Shown in pieces: positions 42,303 to 50,651 of a stretch of 64,000 nucleotides of DNA. The stretch is from Terrimonas_A sp051954695. Lineage in GTDB: Bacteria > Bacteroidota > Bacteroidia > Chitinophagales > Chitinophagaceae. The notes beneath the pieces were generated by a model. The model saw nothing but the letters and a program-made list of their open reading frames with translations. It did not search any database and had not been told where the DNA came from. The DNA is taken from the NCBI GenBank assembly GCA_051954695.1, contig JBQCHL010000031.1, positions 62,001-126,000 on the forward strand, given 5' to 3'. Positions within the stretch are counted from its first letter, which is position 1; every line of letters begins with the position of its first letter. Made by a program: the position numbers and the translations under genes.

Positions 42303-43256
42303 CTACAGGCTCGGTCTTCTTTGCGAATGAACAAAGAGACTGGTGATACTTTTGTTTTCAAACGCGTTGCGGATTGCTACAGCAAACAGGTCTGATACAG
42401 ATATCACTTTGATCTTTGGGCTTTCCTTTTTAAGAGGGATAGTATCACAAACCACCAGCTCTTCCAGCACACTATTCTCTATATTTTCATAAGCCTTTCC
42501 GCTCAATACCGGGTGGGTGATCAAAGCCCTTACGCTTCTTGCGCCTTTTTCCTTTAAAAGAGAGGCACTTTTTGCAAGGGTGCCACCGGTATCGCATATA
42601 TCATCAATGATCACAATATCTTTCCCGGTCACATCACCTATCACCACCATGCTGGCAATCTCATTAGCCCTTTTACGGTGCTTATCGCAGATCACCATTT
42701 CCGCATTGAAATAGTTGGCTATTTCTCTAATACGGTTGGTAGCTCCCACATCAGGGGCCGCAAAGGTAAGGTTTTCCAGCTTCAGATTCTCAATATAGGG
42801 GATAAAAACAGCGTGGCTGTCAAGATGGTCCACCGGTATGTCAAAATAGCCCTGGATCTGGGGAGCATGGAGGTCCATGGTGATCACCCGGTCCACTCCG
42901 GCTGCCACTAACATATTGGCAACCAATTTACTACCGATCGCTACCCGGGGTTTATCCTTCCGGTCCTGGCGGGAGTAGCCATAATAAGGCATTACAGCGA
43001 TCACTTTGTAGGCGGAGGCGCGGCGGGCTGCATCGGCCATCAGCAGCAATTCCATGAGGTTATCACCTGCAGGCGCATAAGTACTCTGAACAAGAAAAAC
43101 AAAATCGCCCCTTATACTTTCCAGGAACATAGGACAAATTTCCCCGTCGCTGAATTTCTGGATAGCGATTTTGCCAGGTTTGGTGCCGTACTTTTGGCAG
43201 ATTTGATCGGCCAGTTGTACAGAACTGGTTCCGGCGAAAATTTTAGCAGATTGCAT
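42303..43256 (-). CDS. prs: Ribose-phosphate pyrophosphokinase
   Basis: A 317-residue PRPP synthetase, which makes phosphoribosyl pyrophosphate from ribose-5-phosphate and ATP. The family features are FSDGEI, YYGYSRQDRKDKPRVAIGSKLVANML (flexible loop and ATP contact), DLHAPQIQGYFDIPVDHL (metal-binding His), and the PRPP loop DIVIIDDICDTGGTL. Length is as expected. It heads the prs-rplY cluster. A repeat element lies between its start and the small membrane-protein gene at 43510. Confidence 0.95.
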   Translation of the reverse strand: MQSAKIFAGTSSVQLADQICQKYGTKPGKIAIQKFSDGEICPMFLESIRGDFVFLVQSTYAPAGDNLMELLLMADAARRASAYKVIAVMPYYGYSRQDRKDKPRVAIGSKLVANMLVAAGVDRVITMDLHAPQIQGYFDIPVDHLDSHAVFIPYIENLKLENLTFAAPDVGATNRIREIANYFNAEMVICDKHRKRANEIASMVVIGDVTGKDIVIIDDICDTGGTLAKSASLLKEKGARSVRALITHPVLSGKAYENIENSVLEELVVCDTIPLKKESPKIKVISVSDLFAVAIRNAFENKSITSLFVHSQRRPSL

Positions 43257-43357
43257 GGAGATAAAAATGCCAAAGGTGTAAAGGCCGGACAGGCCCCTTT
43301 GGAGCCGCGAAGATATTACTATCGCAGGAAGATCGCAAGAGGGAGGGAAGAATTGTT

Positions 43358-43500
43358 AGTCAGGAGTCGATAGTTTGAACTTAAAATTATTTATGCATTC
43401 ATTTCGATATCGTAAATCTTAAGAAAGACCAGACTATTGACTGACAACTATTGACTGACGACTATCGACTCACGACTCGGAACCGACTCCCGACTCGGAA
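43358..43500. repeat. ORF-less inverted-repeat element of the GTCGGGAGTC family (copy 2)
   Basis: The ends AGTCAGGAGTCGATAGT (43358-43374) and ACTATCGACTCACGACT (43461-43477) are inverted repeats at 15 of 17 positions. The core ATTTCGATATCGTAAA (43401-43416) is identical to that of copy 1. The left end with its following TTTGAAC matches the left end of the gene-carrying copy (AGTCGATAGTCTGAAC). The right flank adds further GACT units up to ~43500. No reading frame. Confidence 0.75.
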
Positions 43501-43509
43501 CCGCCTCCG

Positions 43510-43719
43510 TTAATGAACGACTGCAGCAGTGGAAACCTGTACAGGGAAACTGGCTGTTTTCTCAGCCGGGATCTGCTTGCCTATGCTTACAGTATCTGAG
43601 TTAAGACTATAAAAAAGAGAGGAACAAATGAAAATAGAGAGAAATAATACTACTACATACATTACAGCAAAGAACAAAATGGGATGAAGAGCCCCCAACG
43701 AATTAGATCTGGATTTCAT
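43510..43719 (-). CDS. Hypothetical single-TM membrane peptide
   Basis: A 69-residue frame with one strong membrane helix (ILFFAVMYVVVLFLSIFICS, about residues 14-33), a basic N-terminus (MKSRSNSL) and a ~35-residue tail that is mostly polar (LNSDTVSIGKQIPAEKT). The basic N-terminus suggests that the tail is outside the cytoplasm. I know no family for it. It sits between prs and radC on the minus strand, and its stop is directly beside the repeat element at 43358-43500. A real but unknown gene is more likely than not. Confidence 0.5.
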   Translation of the reverse strand: MKSRSNSLGALHPILFFAVMYVVVLFLSIFICSSLFYSLNSDTVSIGKQIPAEKTASFPVQVSTAAVVH

Positions 43720-43826
43720 AACCGCCGGAATTTAGTTTTTCAAAAATTGGATTTTACAATAGACCCGGTAGCAGAACTACCTGAAAGTGGTATTGTGGCT
43801 ATAAAAATATATGTTAATTTGAAAGG

Positions 43827-44519
43827 ATGCAAGAGGAGAAGTACCCAATAAAACTATGGGCAAAAGACGATCAACCCCGCGAAAAACTACTCAGATACGG
43901 GCCTACCCATCTGAGCGACACTGAATTGCTGGCCATCCTGCTTCAATGCGGCACCCGCCAAAAATCTGCCGTGGAGCTGGCCCGGCAACTATTAAAACAC
44001 GGCAAGAATGACCTTCATGAGCTGGGCCGCCTTTCCGTTAAGGATTTTATGCGGATACCAGGCATTGGCAGTGCCAGGGCTATCAGCATTGCCGCTGCGC
44101 TCGAACTGGGCCGTCGCCGTCATGCCGGCCTCTCTTTGCAAAAGATCAGCATTCATTCCAGCCAGGATATTGCTCACTACCTCCAAACCCTGCTCAAAGA
44201 TCACCACCACGAAGTATTCGCCGTTCTTTATCTCAACCAGGCCAATAAACTCAACCACTTCGAGATCATCAGCGAAGGCGGCATCACTGCCACCGTTGCC
44301 GATCCGCGCATCATCCTCAAAAAAGCCCTCGAACAGGATGCCGTCAGCATCATTCTCTGCCACAACCACCCTTCCGGCAATCTCCGCCCCAGCCGTGCCG
44401 ATCAATACCTGACACAAAAAATCAGGGAGGCCGCCAACTTCTTTGACATCCGGCTAATTGACCATGTAATCGTAAGTGATGAGGGGTATTTTAGTTTTGC
44501 GGAGAGGGGGATGCTTTAG
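43827..44519 (+). CDS. radC: RadC-family JAB/MPN+ domain protein
   Basis: A 230-residue RadC-type protein. A helix-hairpin-helix domain (LSDTELLAILLQCGTRQKSAVELARQLL...IPGIGSARAISIAAALELGRR) precedes the JAB/MPN+ metalloprotease-like domain with the metal motif HNHPSGNLRPSRAD and the LKKALEQDAVSIIL segment. The name RadC comes from a disputed DNA-repair role; the true role is unknown. The frame stops at 44519; the repeat units of the gene-carrying element begin inside that stop codon (44518). Confidence 0.92.
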   Translation: MQEEKYPIKLWAKDDQPREKLLRYGPTHLSDTELLAILLQCGTRQKSAVELARQLLKHGKNDLHELGRLSVKDFMRIPGIGSARAISIAAALELGRRRHAGLSLQKISIHSSQDIAHYLQTLLKDHHHEVFAVLYLNQANKLNHFEIISEGGITATVADPRIILKKALEQDAVSIILCHNHPSGNLRPSRADQYLTQKIREAANFFDIRLIDHVIVSDEGYFSFAERGML

Positions 44520-44554
44520 AGTCGGGAGTCTGTCCAGAGTCGGAGTCTGTCCAG
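44518..44554 (+). repeat. Tandem units at the edge of the gene-carrying element
   Basis: AGAGTCGGGAGTCTGTCC (44518-44535) and AGAGTCGGAGTCTGTCC (44536-44552) are two near-identical units that continue into the 31-bp inverted end at 44555. They begin within the radC stop codon, so the element joins radC with no spacer. Confidence 0.75.
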
Positions 44555-45079
44555 AGTCGGGAGTCGATAGTCGGCAGTCGATAGTCTGAACAGGCTGAGG
44601 ATTTGAAATTTAATTACGTATCGGATTTTACTTATCGCAATGGGATATTACAAAGAATTGATTGCTTTTAAGAAAGCTTATGAACTGGCTATGCGGATAT
44701 TTCAAATCACAAAGGGTTTTCCGGGAGAAGAGAAATATTCGCTTACTGATCAGATACGCAGGTCATCAAGATCTGTATGCGCGAATTTGGCGGAAGCGTA
44801 CAAGAGAAGAAGATATAAGGACTACTTTATAAGGAAATTAAATGACGCGGAGAGCGAGAACCTTGAAACGGAGATCTGGCTTGACTTTTCGAAAGATTGC
44901 TTTTATATAAATAATGAAGAACATACTTCCCTGACACTATTAAATACAGAAATAGGCAAGCTACTCTTCTATATGATAAACAACCCTGATAAATTCACTT
45001 AAACTTTGCGAAATCAAATTGAAAGCCTCAACTTGTTTTGAGCTTCATACTCCCGACTGCCGACTATCGACTTCCGACT
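44555..45079. mobile_element. Inverted-repeat-bounded element carrying a four-helix-bundle gene
   Basis: The ends 44555-44585 and 45049-45079 are inverted repeats of 31 bp, with 28 matching positions and the shared core AGTCGATAGTCGGCAGTCG. The element is 525 bp long and holds one gene (44640-45002). Transcribed, it would fold into a long stem with the gene in the loop. That layout is the one known for 23S rRNA intervening sequences, whose protein belongs to the same family, but this copy lies between protein genes. Mobility is inferred from the ends and from the ORF-less copies at 1849-1976 and 43358-43500; no target-site duplication was identified. Confidence 0.65.
44640..45002 (+). CDS. 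Four-helix-bundle protein, S23/intervening-sequence (IVS) family
   Basis: A 120-residue, basic, all-helical protein of the 23S rRNA IVS/S23 family. The family pattern is easily seen: FKKAYELAMRIFQITKGFPGEEKYSLTDQIRRSSRSVCANLAEAYKRR, followed by a YFIRKLNDAESENLETEIWLDFSKD helix. Family members form pentameric, positively charged barrels and are relatives of Avd of diversity-generating retroelements; they are thought to bind nucleic acid. No reverse transcriptase is near. The gene fills an element with 31-bp inverted ends, between radC and a DUF3467 gene. Confidence 0.9.
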   Translation: MGYYKELIAFKKAYELAMRIFQITKGFPGEEKYSLTDQIRRSSRSVCANLAEAYKRRRYKDYFIRKLNDAESENLETEIWLDFSKDCFYINNEEHTSLTLLNTEIGKLLFYMINNPDKFT

Positions 45080-45104
45080 ACGGCTCAAGCTACGCTTGAG
45101 CCGT
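45080..45104. terminator. Hairpin containing the stop codon of the DUF3467 gene
   Basis: ACGGCTCAAGC (45080-45090) and GCTTGAGCCGT (45094-45104) form a perfect 11-bp stem with a 3-nt loop. The TAG stop of the minus-strand gene is at 45090-45092, in the loop. The final codons lie in one arm. There is no clear T run. Confidence 0.65.
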
Positions 45105-45401
45105 CGGCCCCCCAAAATTCATTGGGAGTTGTGTCTCTTCCAGGTCTTTGATAGCGCCGTTGGCGGCTTCGTATTTGCTGATGTTTTCTGTAATAGCTTT
45201 CATGAAACGCTTGGCATGTTGGGGTGTGAGAATGATACGCGATTTCACTTTGCTTTTGGGAGTGCCGGGCATAACGTTTACGAAATCGATCACGAATTCG
45301 GCATGGGAGTGTGTGATGATGGCGAGATTGGCATAAGTGCCTTCCGCTACTTCTTCTGATATTTCGATATTGAGCTGATTGTTGGGTTGCTGATCGGACA
45401 T
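45090..45401 (-). CDS. DUF3467 protein
   Basis: A 103-residue protein. The start MSDQQPNNQLNIEISEEVAEGTYANLAIITHSHAEFVIDF and the following FVNVMPGTPKSKVKSRIILTPQHAKRFMKAITENISKYE match the DUF3467 family, which is widespread in Bacteroidota. No function is known. The frame is open to 45557, but the extension looks non-coding and the family start is the ATG at 45401. The last residues (GGPTAQA) are encoded in one arm of a hairpin. Confidence 0.85.
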   Translation of the reverse strand: MSDQQPNNQLNIEISEEVAEGTYANLAIITHSHAEFVIDFVNVMPGTPKSKVKSRIILTPQHAKRFMKAITENISKYEAANGAIKDLEETQLPMNFGGPTAQA

Positions 45402-45515
45402 AAAAAAATGTTTTACAATTCGGATTCTTAAATACAAAGTAACGGCTTTTATCTGAAGGAGCGTTTCTGCAGCCGGATCAGTATTTTTTCCATGCTCTGA
45501 CATACCTGGCTTAAC

Positions 45516-45553
45516 AAAAAAAAGCATCAACATATAGTTGATGCTTTTTTTTA
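45516..45553. terminator. Bidirectional terminator after the first SusCD unit
   Basis: AGCATCAAC (45523-45531) and GTTGATGCT (45537-45545) form a stem with a 5-nt loop, flanked by A runs on the left and T runs on the right, so it works in both directions. It closes the SusC/SusD unit at 45616-50329. Confidence 0.85.
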
Positions 45554-45615
45554 TCATTTCCGGCAGAACTGGAGTTTCTCATTATCGAAACATGTTCCGC
45601 TGGTAGAATTTTGTG

Positions 45616-47055
45616 TTATTGCTTATCCCACCATACTCTTGAATCAGGAGTATCGCCACCAGCGATTTTGCCAACAGCTGCATTGGTGTTGTCTGTGTTT
45701 ACAGCATAAGCCAATGAACCGTAGGTTAAACGGCGTGGAATCTGTTTGCTTGAATTGGTAGCAGCAGGTGTGGGAACCAGTGCAGGAACATTTGTTCTGC
45801 GCCAGTTAGACCAGGCTTGTGTACCATTAGGATAGAATGCAAAGTATTGTTGCAACTGGATCTTGGCCAAAGCATCTGTTGTGAGCGCTACATTGGATTG
45901 AGTCATGTATGTCGCTAAAGCTGTAGGGTTCTTAATTCCCCATTGCCTCCATGATTCAGAAATGCCTTTTTCATAGAGAAGTGCTGCACTACCGGTAATC
46001 CATCCGCGCTGCGCTGCTTCTGCAGCAGCAAGAAGAACGCTTGATGCTGTAATAAGCGGGAAGGCTGAAGCAGTTCCTCTGAAACCTGAAGCCAGGATCT
46101 TCGCATAGTTGGTATTCGCATCGCCAAATGCAACAGCATCAGGCCTTGTCAAGCCATAAGGGAAACCTATAGTAGAGCTTCCGAATGCAGCCTGCCTTGG
46201 GTCTCCATATGTAACCATGAAATCTGTCATCAGTTTTGATTCTGCAAAGTCAGTACGTCCGTTATACAGGTTGTAGAATGGATTCCTGAATGCAGCTACG
46301 TTACCTGGGTAAGACAGGGTTACAGTTCTTGTGCTGTCATCGATATAACCATCGCTATCCGTGAAAGCTGCATTGAATTCTGTAGCAGCCCAATCTCCTG
46401 GATTAGGATAGATCTTACTTGTGCGGAGAGCGATCAGCATGCGAAGTGAGTTAGCAACTCTTTTCCAGGCAGCAGCATCTCCTTTGAAGAGGAAATCACC
46501 TACAGGCTTGGTACCGTTATCGAATTGATCACTTGCTTCTTTGAGTTCCTTGATAAGGTCTTTGTAGATTGACTCCTGAGTGTCATACACGGGTGTTAGG
46601 TTTTCAGCACCTTTCAAAGCTTCTGTGTAAGGGATATCACCCCATCTGTCGGTCAGGTTCCAATAAATATATGCTTTCAGGATACGCGCGATCGCGATCT
46701 GATTGTTAGCGGAACCGAATTTAGCAGACAAAGGAAGTTTATCCGCATCTGTGTTATAAATGATGATATTCTGGAGATCATACAACGCACCGGAATAGTT
46801 TCCGTCAAAATCCAATTTTGGAAGTGCATAGAGGGAAACTTCAGTGTATTGTGTTTCTGAGAAATACTGGGCATACAGACCATCACGCGTCTGAGATGCA
46901 AAGCCTCCTAAACCAGATTCAACGTTACTCAGCAAAGCTGCCGTTGAAGGAGTGCCTGTACCATTCGGATTAACGTTGGTGTCCCCAAACTTACTACAAC
47001 TGGTTACCAACAGCGAAGCCGAAGCTATAGCGATTAAAGATTTTACTGATTTCAT
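45616..47055 (-). CDS. SusD/RagB-family outer-membrane lipoprotein (pair 1)
   Basis: A 479-residue SusD-like protein. The signal peptide with lipobox is MKSVKSLIAIASASLLVTSC, with Cys20 the lipid-carrying residue. The mature start FGDTNVNPNGTGTP and the following TPR-like helices (ILKAYIYWNLTDRWGDIPYTEAL near residue 120; LLAAAEAAQRGW near 345) fit the SusD-like_2 type. SusD proteins form a lid over the partner SusC channel on the cell surface and bind the nutrient. It follows its SusC after 31 nt. Confidence 0.9.
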   Translation of the reverse strand: MKSVKSLIAIASASLLVTSCSKFGDTNVNPNGTGTPSTAALLSNVESGLGGFASQTRDGLYAQYFSETQYTEVSLYALPKLDFDGNYSGALYDLQNIIIYNTDADKLPLSAKFGSANNQIAIARILKAYIYWNLTDRWGDIPYTEALKGAENLTPVYDTQESIYKDLIKELKEASDQFDNGTKPVGDFLFKGDAAAWKRVANSLRMLIALRTSKIYPNPGDWAATEFNAAFTDSDGYIDDSTRTVTLSYPGNVAAFRNPFYNLYNGRTDFAESKLMTDFMVTYGDPRQAAFGSSTIGFPYGLTRPDAVAFGDANTNYAKILASGFRGTASAFPLITASSVLLAAAEAAQRGWITGSAALLYEKGISESWRQWGIKNPTALATYMTQSNVALTTDALAKIQLQQYFAFYPNGTQAWSNWRRTNVPALVPTPAATNSSKQIPRRLTYGSLAYAVNTDNTNAAVGKIAGGDTPDSRVWWDKQ

Positions 47056-47086
47056 ATTATTCTTTTTTCAATGAAATGAAGGATTA

Positions 47087-50000
47087 TTAGAACCCGAGTT
47101 TCAGGTTAACACCAAGTGATCTTGTACCTGGGAATTGACCATTCTCACCAAACACGTTACTGATCTCTGAAGGATCGAAATCTTTAGATTTTCTGTAGAT
47201 CATCCATGGGTTACGTGCGATAACAGAGAATGTTGCATTTTGCAGCCATTTGCTGGTAAAGCCCCATTTCTGTACAGGAAGCCTGTAACCGAGACTAACT
47301 TCACGCATTTTTACATAGCTCAGGTCATAAATAAATTCGTCAAATACGTTGTTACCAACCATGTTGTGGAAATAGTCTGCAGCTTCAACATATACGTCTA
47401 CAGGATTTTTATCTCCGTCAACACCTACCATGTGGATACCACCGCCATCAGCAACAGCATCACGGATAGGTTTGCCTCTGTCGTTCAGACCTGCAGTACG
47501 GGCAGTCAGACCAGAATAAGACCCCCACATGTCAGACATAGAGAAGAACTTACCACCAACCTGAAAATCGATATTAACGTTCAGGACGATATTTTTATAA
47601 GTGAATGAATTCTGAACACCACCAGTGTAATCAGGAAGTACGCTACCGAATTTCACGTTTTCTGATTTAACGTAGTTGCCATCTTCATCCAGCACGGGTT
47701 TGCCATCAAGATAAGTTTTACCGCCACCGATCAGCATACCCCAGGTTTGACCTTCCTGGTGAACTGTAAAGGGAGGAGTAATACCATTGAAACCAGCACC
47801 GCTTGAAAGGGTGATCTGAGATACACCAGGAGCGAGAGATACTACTTTATTATCGATAATGTTAGCATATGTCGCGCTCAACTCCCATGAGAAGTCTTTA
47901 GTGTTTACAGGGCGAACAAAGCCTTGCAGCTCGATACCTTTACGGGTGATCTCACCGGCATTGATTGTTTGTGAACTGAAACCGCTTGTACCGCTAACTG
48001 TAACAGAGATAGGAGAATTTTCAGTAGTAGCGTTATAATAAGTTGCACTGATACCTACCTTGTTTTTCAGGAAGCGAAGATCAATACCAAGCTCTTTGGT
48101 TGTTTGAGTCGCACCCCTGATGCTTGAACTTACAAGTCCGTTGGGAGTACCTTGTACAAAATAGTTTGTTGTAGTAGTTCCTGATAATTGAGACCACTGA
48201 TCAGCACCGATGCTGTAAGCAAGTGCCAGGTTGTACGGGCTGATAGCCTGAGGAACTTCACCCCATGCACCTCTTAATTTACCATAAGACAACCAGGGCA
48301 GTGAGCTCTTTGTAAGATCGCTGAACACAAAGCCAGCACCGAATGATTTTACGAAGATGCTATTGTCGTTAGCTGGCAAAGTAGAATACCAGTCATTACG
48401 CAAAGTCGCATCCAGGAAGATCATATTTTTCCAGCTACCACTCAACCTTGTGAAAACCGCACGGCGTTTTTCTTCGCTTCTGCTGTTGCTGTAGGCAATA
48501 GGAGAAAGAGAGTTGTTGAGAGCAAAGAAGTCAGGAATGTACAGACCATCACGAGTGTTGGCGCTGATTCCTTTGCTGGAGATTTTCACGATCTCACCAC
48601 CCGCCAGAACGTCGATTCCGAAATCGTTGATTTTTTTGTTGTATGTACCGATCATCTCATAGCGGTCATCGGTAAAGTAAGATTCGCTGGTAGAATAACC
48701 TGCTTTTGTACCTGTTTGTCTTGCACTTCTTTCCAGAAGATAATAAGTTCTGTTCTCACCCCAGGTGTTAACCAGGCTCTTACGGTAAGTTCCTCTCAGT
48801 TTGAAATCACTGTTGATCTTGTAAGTCAGTGATACGTCACCAAAAAGGCGGTCACGTCTGAAAAGATTCTCCTGGTTATCAAAATAAGTATAAGGGTTGT
48901 ACCAGAAGTTTGCTCCGTAGAAGTTGACAGGGTTGTTAGCGTTAAAGGAGCCGGGGTTAGAGTGGTTCCATGCACCTACTACACCAGGAGTTCCTGTTGC
49001 ACCATCAGGTGAAGTCACCCCTTTAAGCTCTTTCAGGATCTTTGTATCCAGATCGCGGTGGAACCATTGGTTAAAGCTACCTGAAGACATGTTGCTGTAA
49101 CCGTCATTATTTTCAGCCTGTTGATTTTGGGTCACATAGTTAAGATTGGTAGCTACAGTCAAATGCGTGCCCAGATCAATAGAGAAATTGGCAGCAAAAG
49201 TATTCCTTCTCAGGTATGTGTTAGGAATAAGACCCTGGATATCCAGGTTGGTGTATGATATCCTTGTAGAATAGTTATCACCAGCTTTAGAGAAGTTTAC
49301 GTTGTTGGTAGTAGTGATACCGGTATTATAGAAATCACGTATGTTGTTCTTTTGAGGAACAAGGCTTGTTGTTTTATAAGAATACTGAGTACCAGGATAC
49401 CATGCATACCAGGGAATATACTCCTGTCCTTCCATGCGGGGTCCCCATGAAGCATCATCTGTATAATCATGATAATACTTGCCATCCAATGCTTTCCATG
49501 CTTCAGGCTGGCCAGCAACCCATTTGTACTGGATGAGGTCGGAAATACCGCCACCAGCATATTCATTCTGATAGTTAGGCAGAATAAAAACTTTGTCAAC
49601 AGTAACACCGCTGTTCAGTTCTATACCCACACCTTTCTGACCTTTCTTTGCGCGTTTAGTAGTAATTACTATCGCACCGTCAGCAGCCTGAGGACCATAG
49701 ATAGCAGCACCGCTGGGTCCGTTCAGAACTGTCAGGTCTTCCACATCGTCAGGGTTGATATCAACTGAGTTAGTAGGAGTACCATCAACGATGTAAAGCA
49801 GGCTTTGACCGCCGAGTGTACCATCACCACGCAAACGGATAGCAGCATCACGGCCAAGAGCTGCAGTAGATTGGCTACGCACCTGAGCACCGGCTACTTT
49901 ACCAGCAATTGCATTGTTGATGTTGGGTTGACGAATGGTGTTCAATTGTTCAGCATTCACCACCTGAGCGTTGGAAGTTAAGCTTCGTTGAGTCTTTTTA

Positions 50001-50329
50001 GTGTTATAACCACTCGAAACAATTACCTCAACGAGGTTCTCACTTGTTTTATCGAGGGAAACACTTACTGCATTACCAGCGCCTACAGTTATTTCTTTTG
50101 TGCTGAAACCTTGACTGGAGATTACGAGAACGTCGCCGGTTTTAACTTTAATGATGAATGTTCCGGCCTGATCTGCAATGGCACCTTGATTTGTGCCTTT
50201 GATCGTGACACTTGCTAGGGGAACTGCTATTCCCTGCTCGTCTGTCACTTTACCCGTTACGCTACGGGTTTGAGCAAATGCCAATGCACTAAATAGCATC
50301 AGCATCGCTAGAGATGCGATTTTTCTCAT
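47087..50329 (-). CDS. SusC/RagA-family TonB-dependent transporter (pair 1)
   Basis: A 1080-residue outer-membrane transporter with a signal peptide (MRKIASLAMLMLFSALAFAQ), an N-terminal carboxypeptidase-regulatory-like beta domain (about 22-95, VTGKVTDEQGIAVPLASVTI), and a plug domain with SusC-type IRLRGDGTLGGQSLLYIVDG, DINPDDVEDLTVLNGPSGAAIYG and GAIVITTKR. The ~22-strand barrel ends in SLGVNLKLGF. It imports nutrients driven by TonB. Its leader is 322 nt long; a long-stem terminator of the neighbouring unit stands at 50566-50612. Confidence 0.93.
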   Translation of the reverse strand: MRKIASLAMLMLFSALAFAQTRSVTGKVTDEQGIAVPLASVTIKGTNQGAIADQAGTFIIKVKTGDVLVISSQGFSTKEITVGAGNAVSVSLDKTSENLVEVIVSSGYNTKKTQRSLTSNAQVVNAEQLNTIRQPNINNAIAGKVAGAQVRSQSTAALGRDAAIRLRGDGTLGGQSLLYIVDGTPTNSVDINPDDVEDLTVLNGPSGAAIYGPQAADGAIVITTKRAKKGQKGVGIELNSGVTVDKVFILPNYQNEYAGGGISDLIQYKWVAGQPEAWKALDGKYYHDYTDDASWGPRMEGQEYIPWYAWYPGTQYSYKTTSLVPQKNNIRDFYNTGITTTNNVNFSKAGDNYSTRISYTNLDIQGLIPNTYLRRNTFAANFSIDLGTHLTVATNLNYVTQNQQAENNDGYSNMSSGSFNQWFHRDLDTKILKELKGVTSPDGATGTPGVVGAWNHSNPGSFNANNPVNFYGANFWYNPYTYFDNQENLFRRDRLFGDVSLTYKINSDFKLRGTYRKSLVNTWGENRTYYLLERSARQTGTKAGYSTSESYFTDDRYEMIGTYNKKINDFGIDVLAGGEIVKISSKGISANTRDGLYIPDFFALNNSLSPIAYSNSRSEEKRRAVFTRLSGSWKNMIFLDATLRNDWYSTLPANDNSIFVKSFGAGFVFSDLTKSSLPWLSYGKLRGAWGEVPQAISPYNLALAYSIGADQWSQLSGTTTTNYFVQGTPNGLVSSSIRGATQTTKELGIDLRFLKNKVGISATYYNATTENSPISVTVSGTSGFSSQTINAGEITRKGIELQGFVRPVNTKDFSWELSATYANIIDNKVVSLAPGVSQITLSSGAGFNGITPPFTVHQEGQTWGMLIGGGKTYLDGKPVLDEDGNYVKSENVKFGSVLPDYTGGVQNSFTYKNIVLNVNIDFQVGGKFFSMSDMWGSYSGLTARTAGLNDRGKPIRDAVADGGGIHMVGVDGDKNPVDVYVEAADYFHNMVGNNVFDEFIYDLSYVKMREVSLGYRLPVQKWGFTSKWLQNATFSVIARNPWMIYRKSKDFDPSEISNVFGENGQFPGTRSLGVNLKLGF

Positions 50330-50431
50330 GTGAGTTAATTTTAATATAAACTAATGATTCTTAAAGGACTTTCGTCTTCTACAGATAGCATTATCGTAAT
50401 AAGAGACATCAGAGCCTTTTAAAAAGCTGCG

Positions 50432-50458
50432 CCAAATTAAAGTTTTTTTAACATCCAA
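50432..50458 (-). promoter_or_regulatory. Possible promoter of the first SusCD unit
   Basis: On the minus strand TTTG (50455-50458) and TTAATTTG (50432-50439, one mismatch to TAnnTTTG) are 15 nt apart, a little short. A start here would give a leader of about 95 nt before susC. Nothing else was found in 50330-50565. Confidence 0.3.
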
Positions 50459-50565
50459 ATTTCAAAAACACAAAAAAATATCTTACACCTCCTGATTAAA
50501 GCTGGCAGAAAAGATCAAATTGATGACATAATATATATATAGTATCATAAATTTTTCATCACATT

Positions 50566-50612
50566 GTATAAAACAAAGACGGATGCTTTACGCATCCGTC
50601 TTTGTTTTATAC
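50566..50612. terminator. Terminator with 21-bp perfect stem between SusCD units 1 and 2
   Basis: Arms 50566-50586 and 50592-50612 are exact complements over 21 bp (core AAAGACGGATGC/GCATCCGTCTTT) with a 5-nt loop. It closes the SusCD unit at 50652-55304 and insulates the next. Confidence 0.88.
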
Positions 50613-50651
50613 AGTCCTGATAATTTATAGTCAGCTCTTTATCATAGTAAT

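Noticed and set aside
44518..44584. Short repeated units beside radC considered as a CRISPR array
   Set aside because: Units are 14-18 nt, tandem without unique spacers, and there are no cas genes; they belong to the inverted-repeat element.
44640..45002. Avd-like gene as a sign of a diversity-generating retroelement
   Set aside because: No reverse transcriptase and no template/variable repeat pair in the window; the protein fits the related S23/IVS family.
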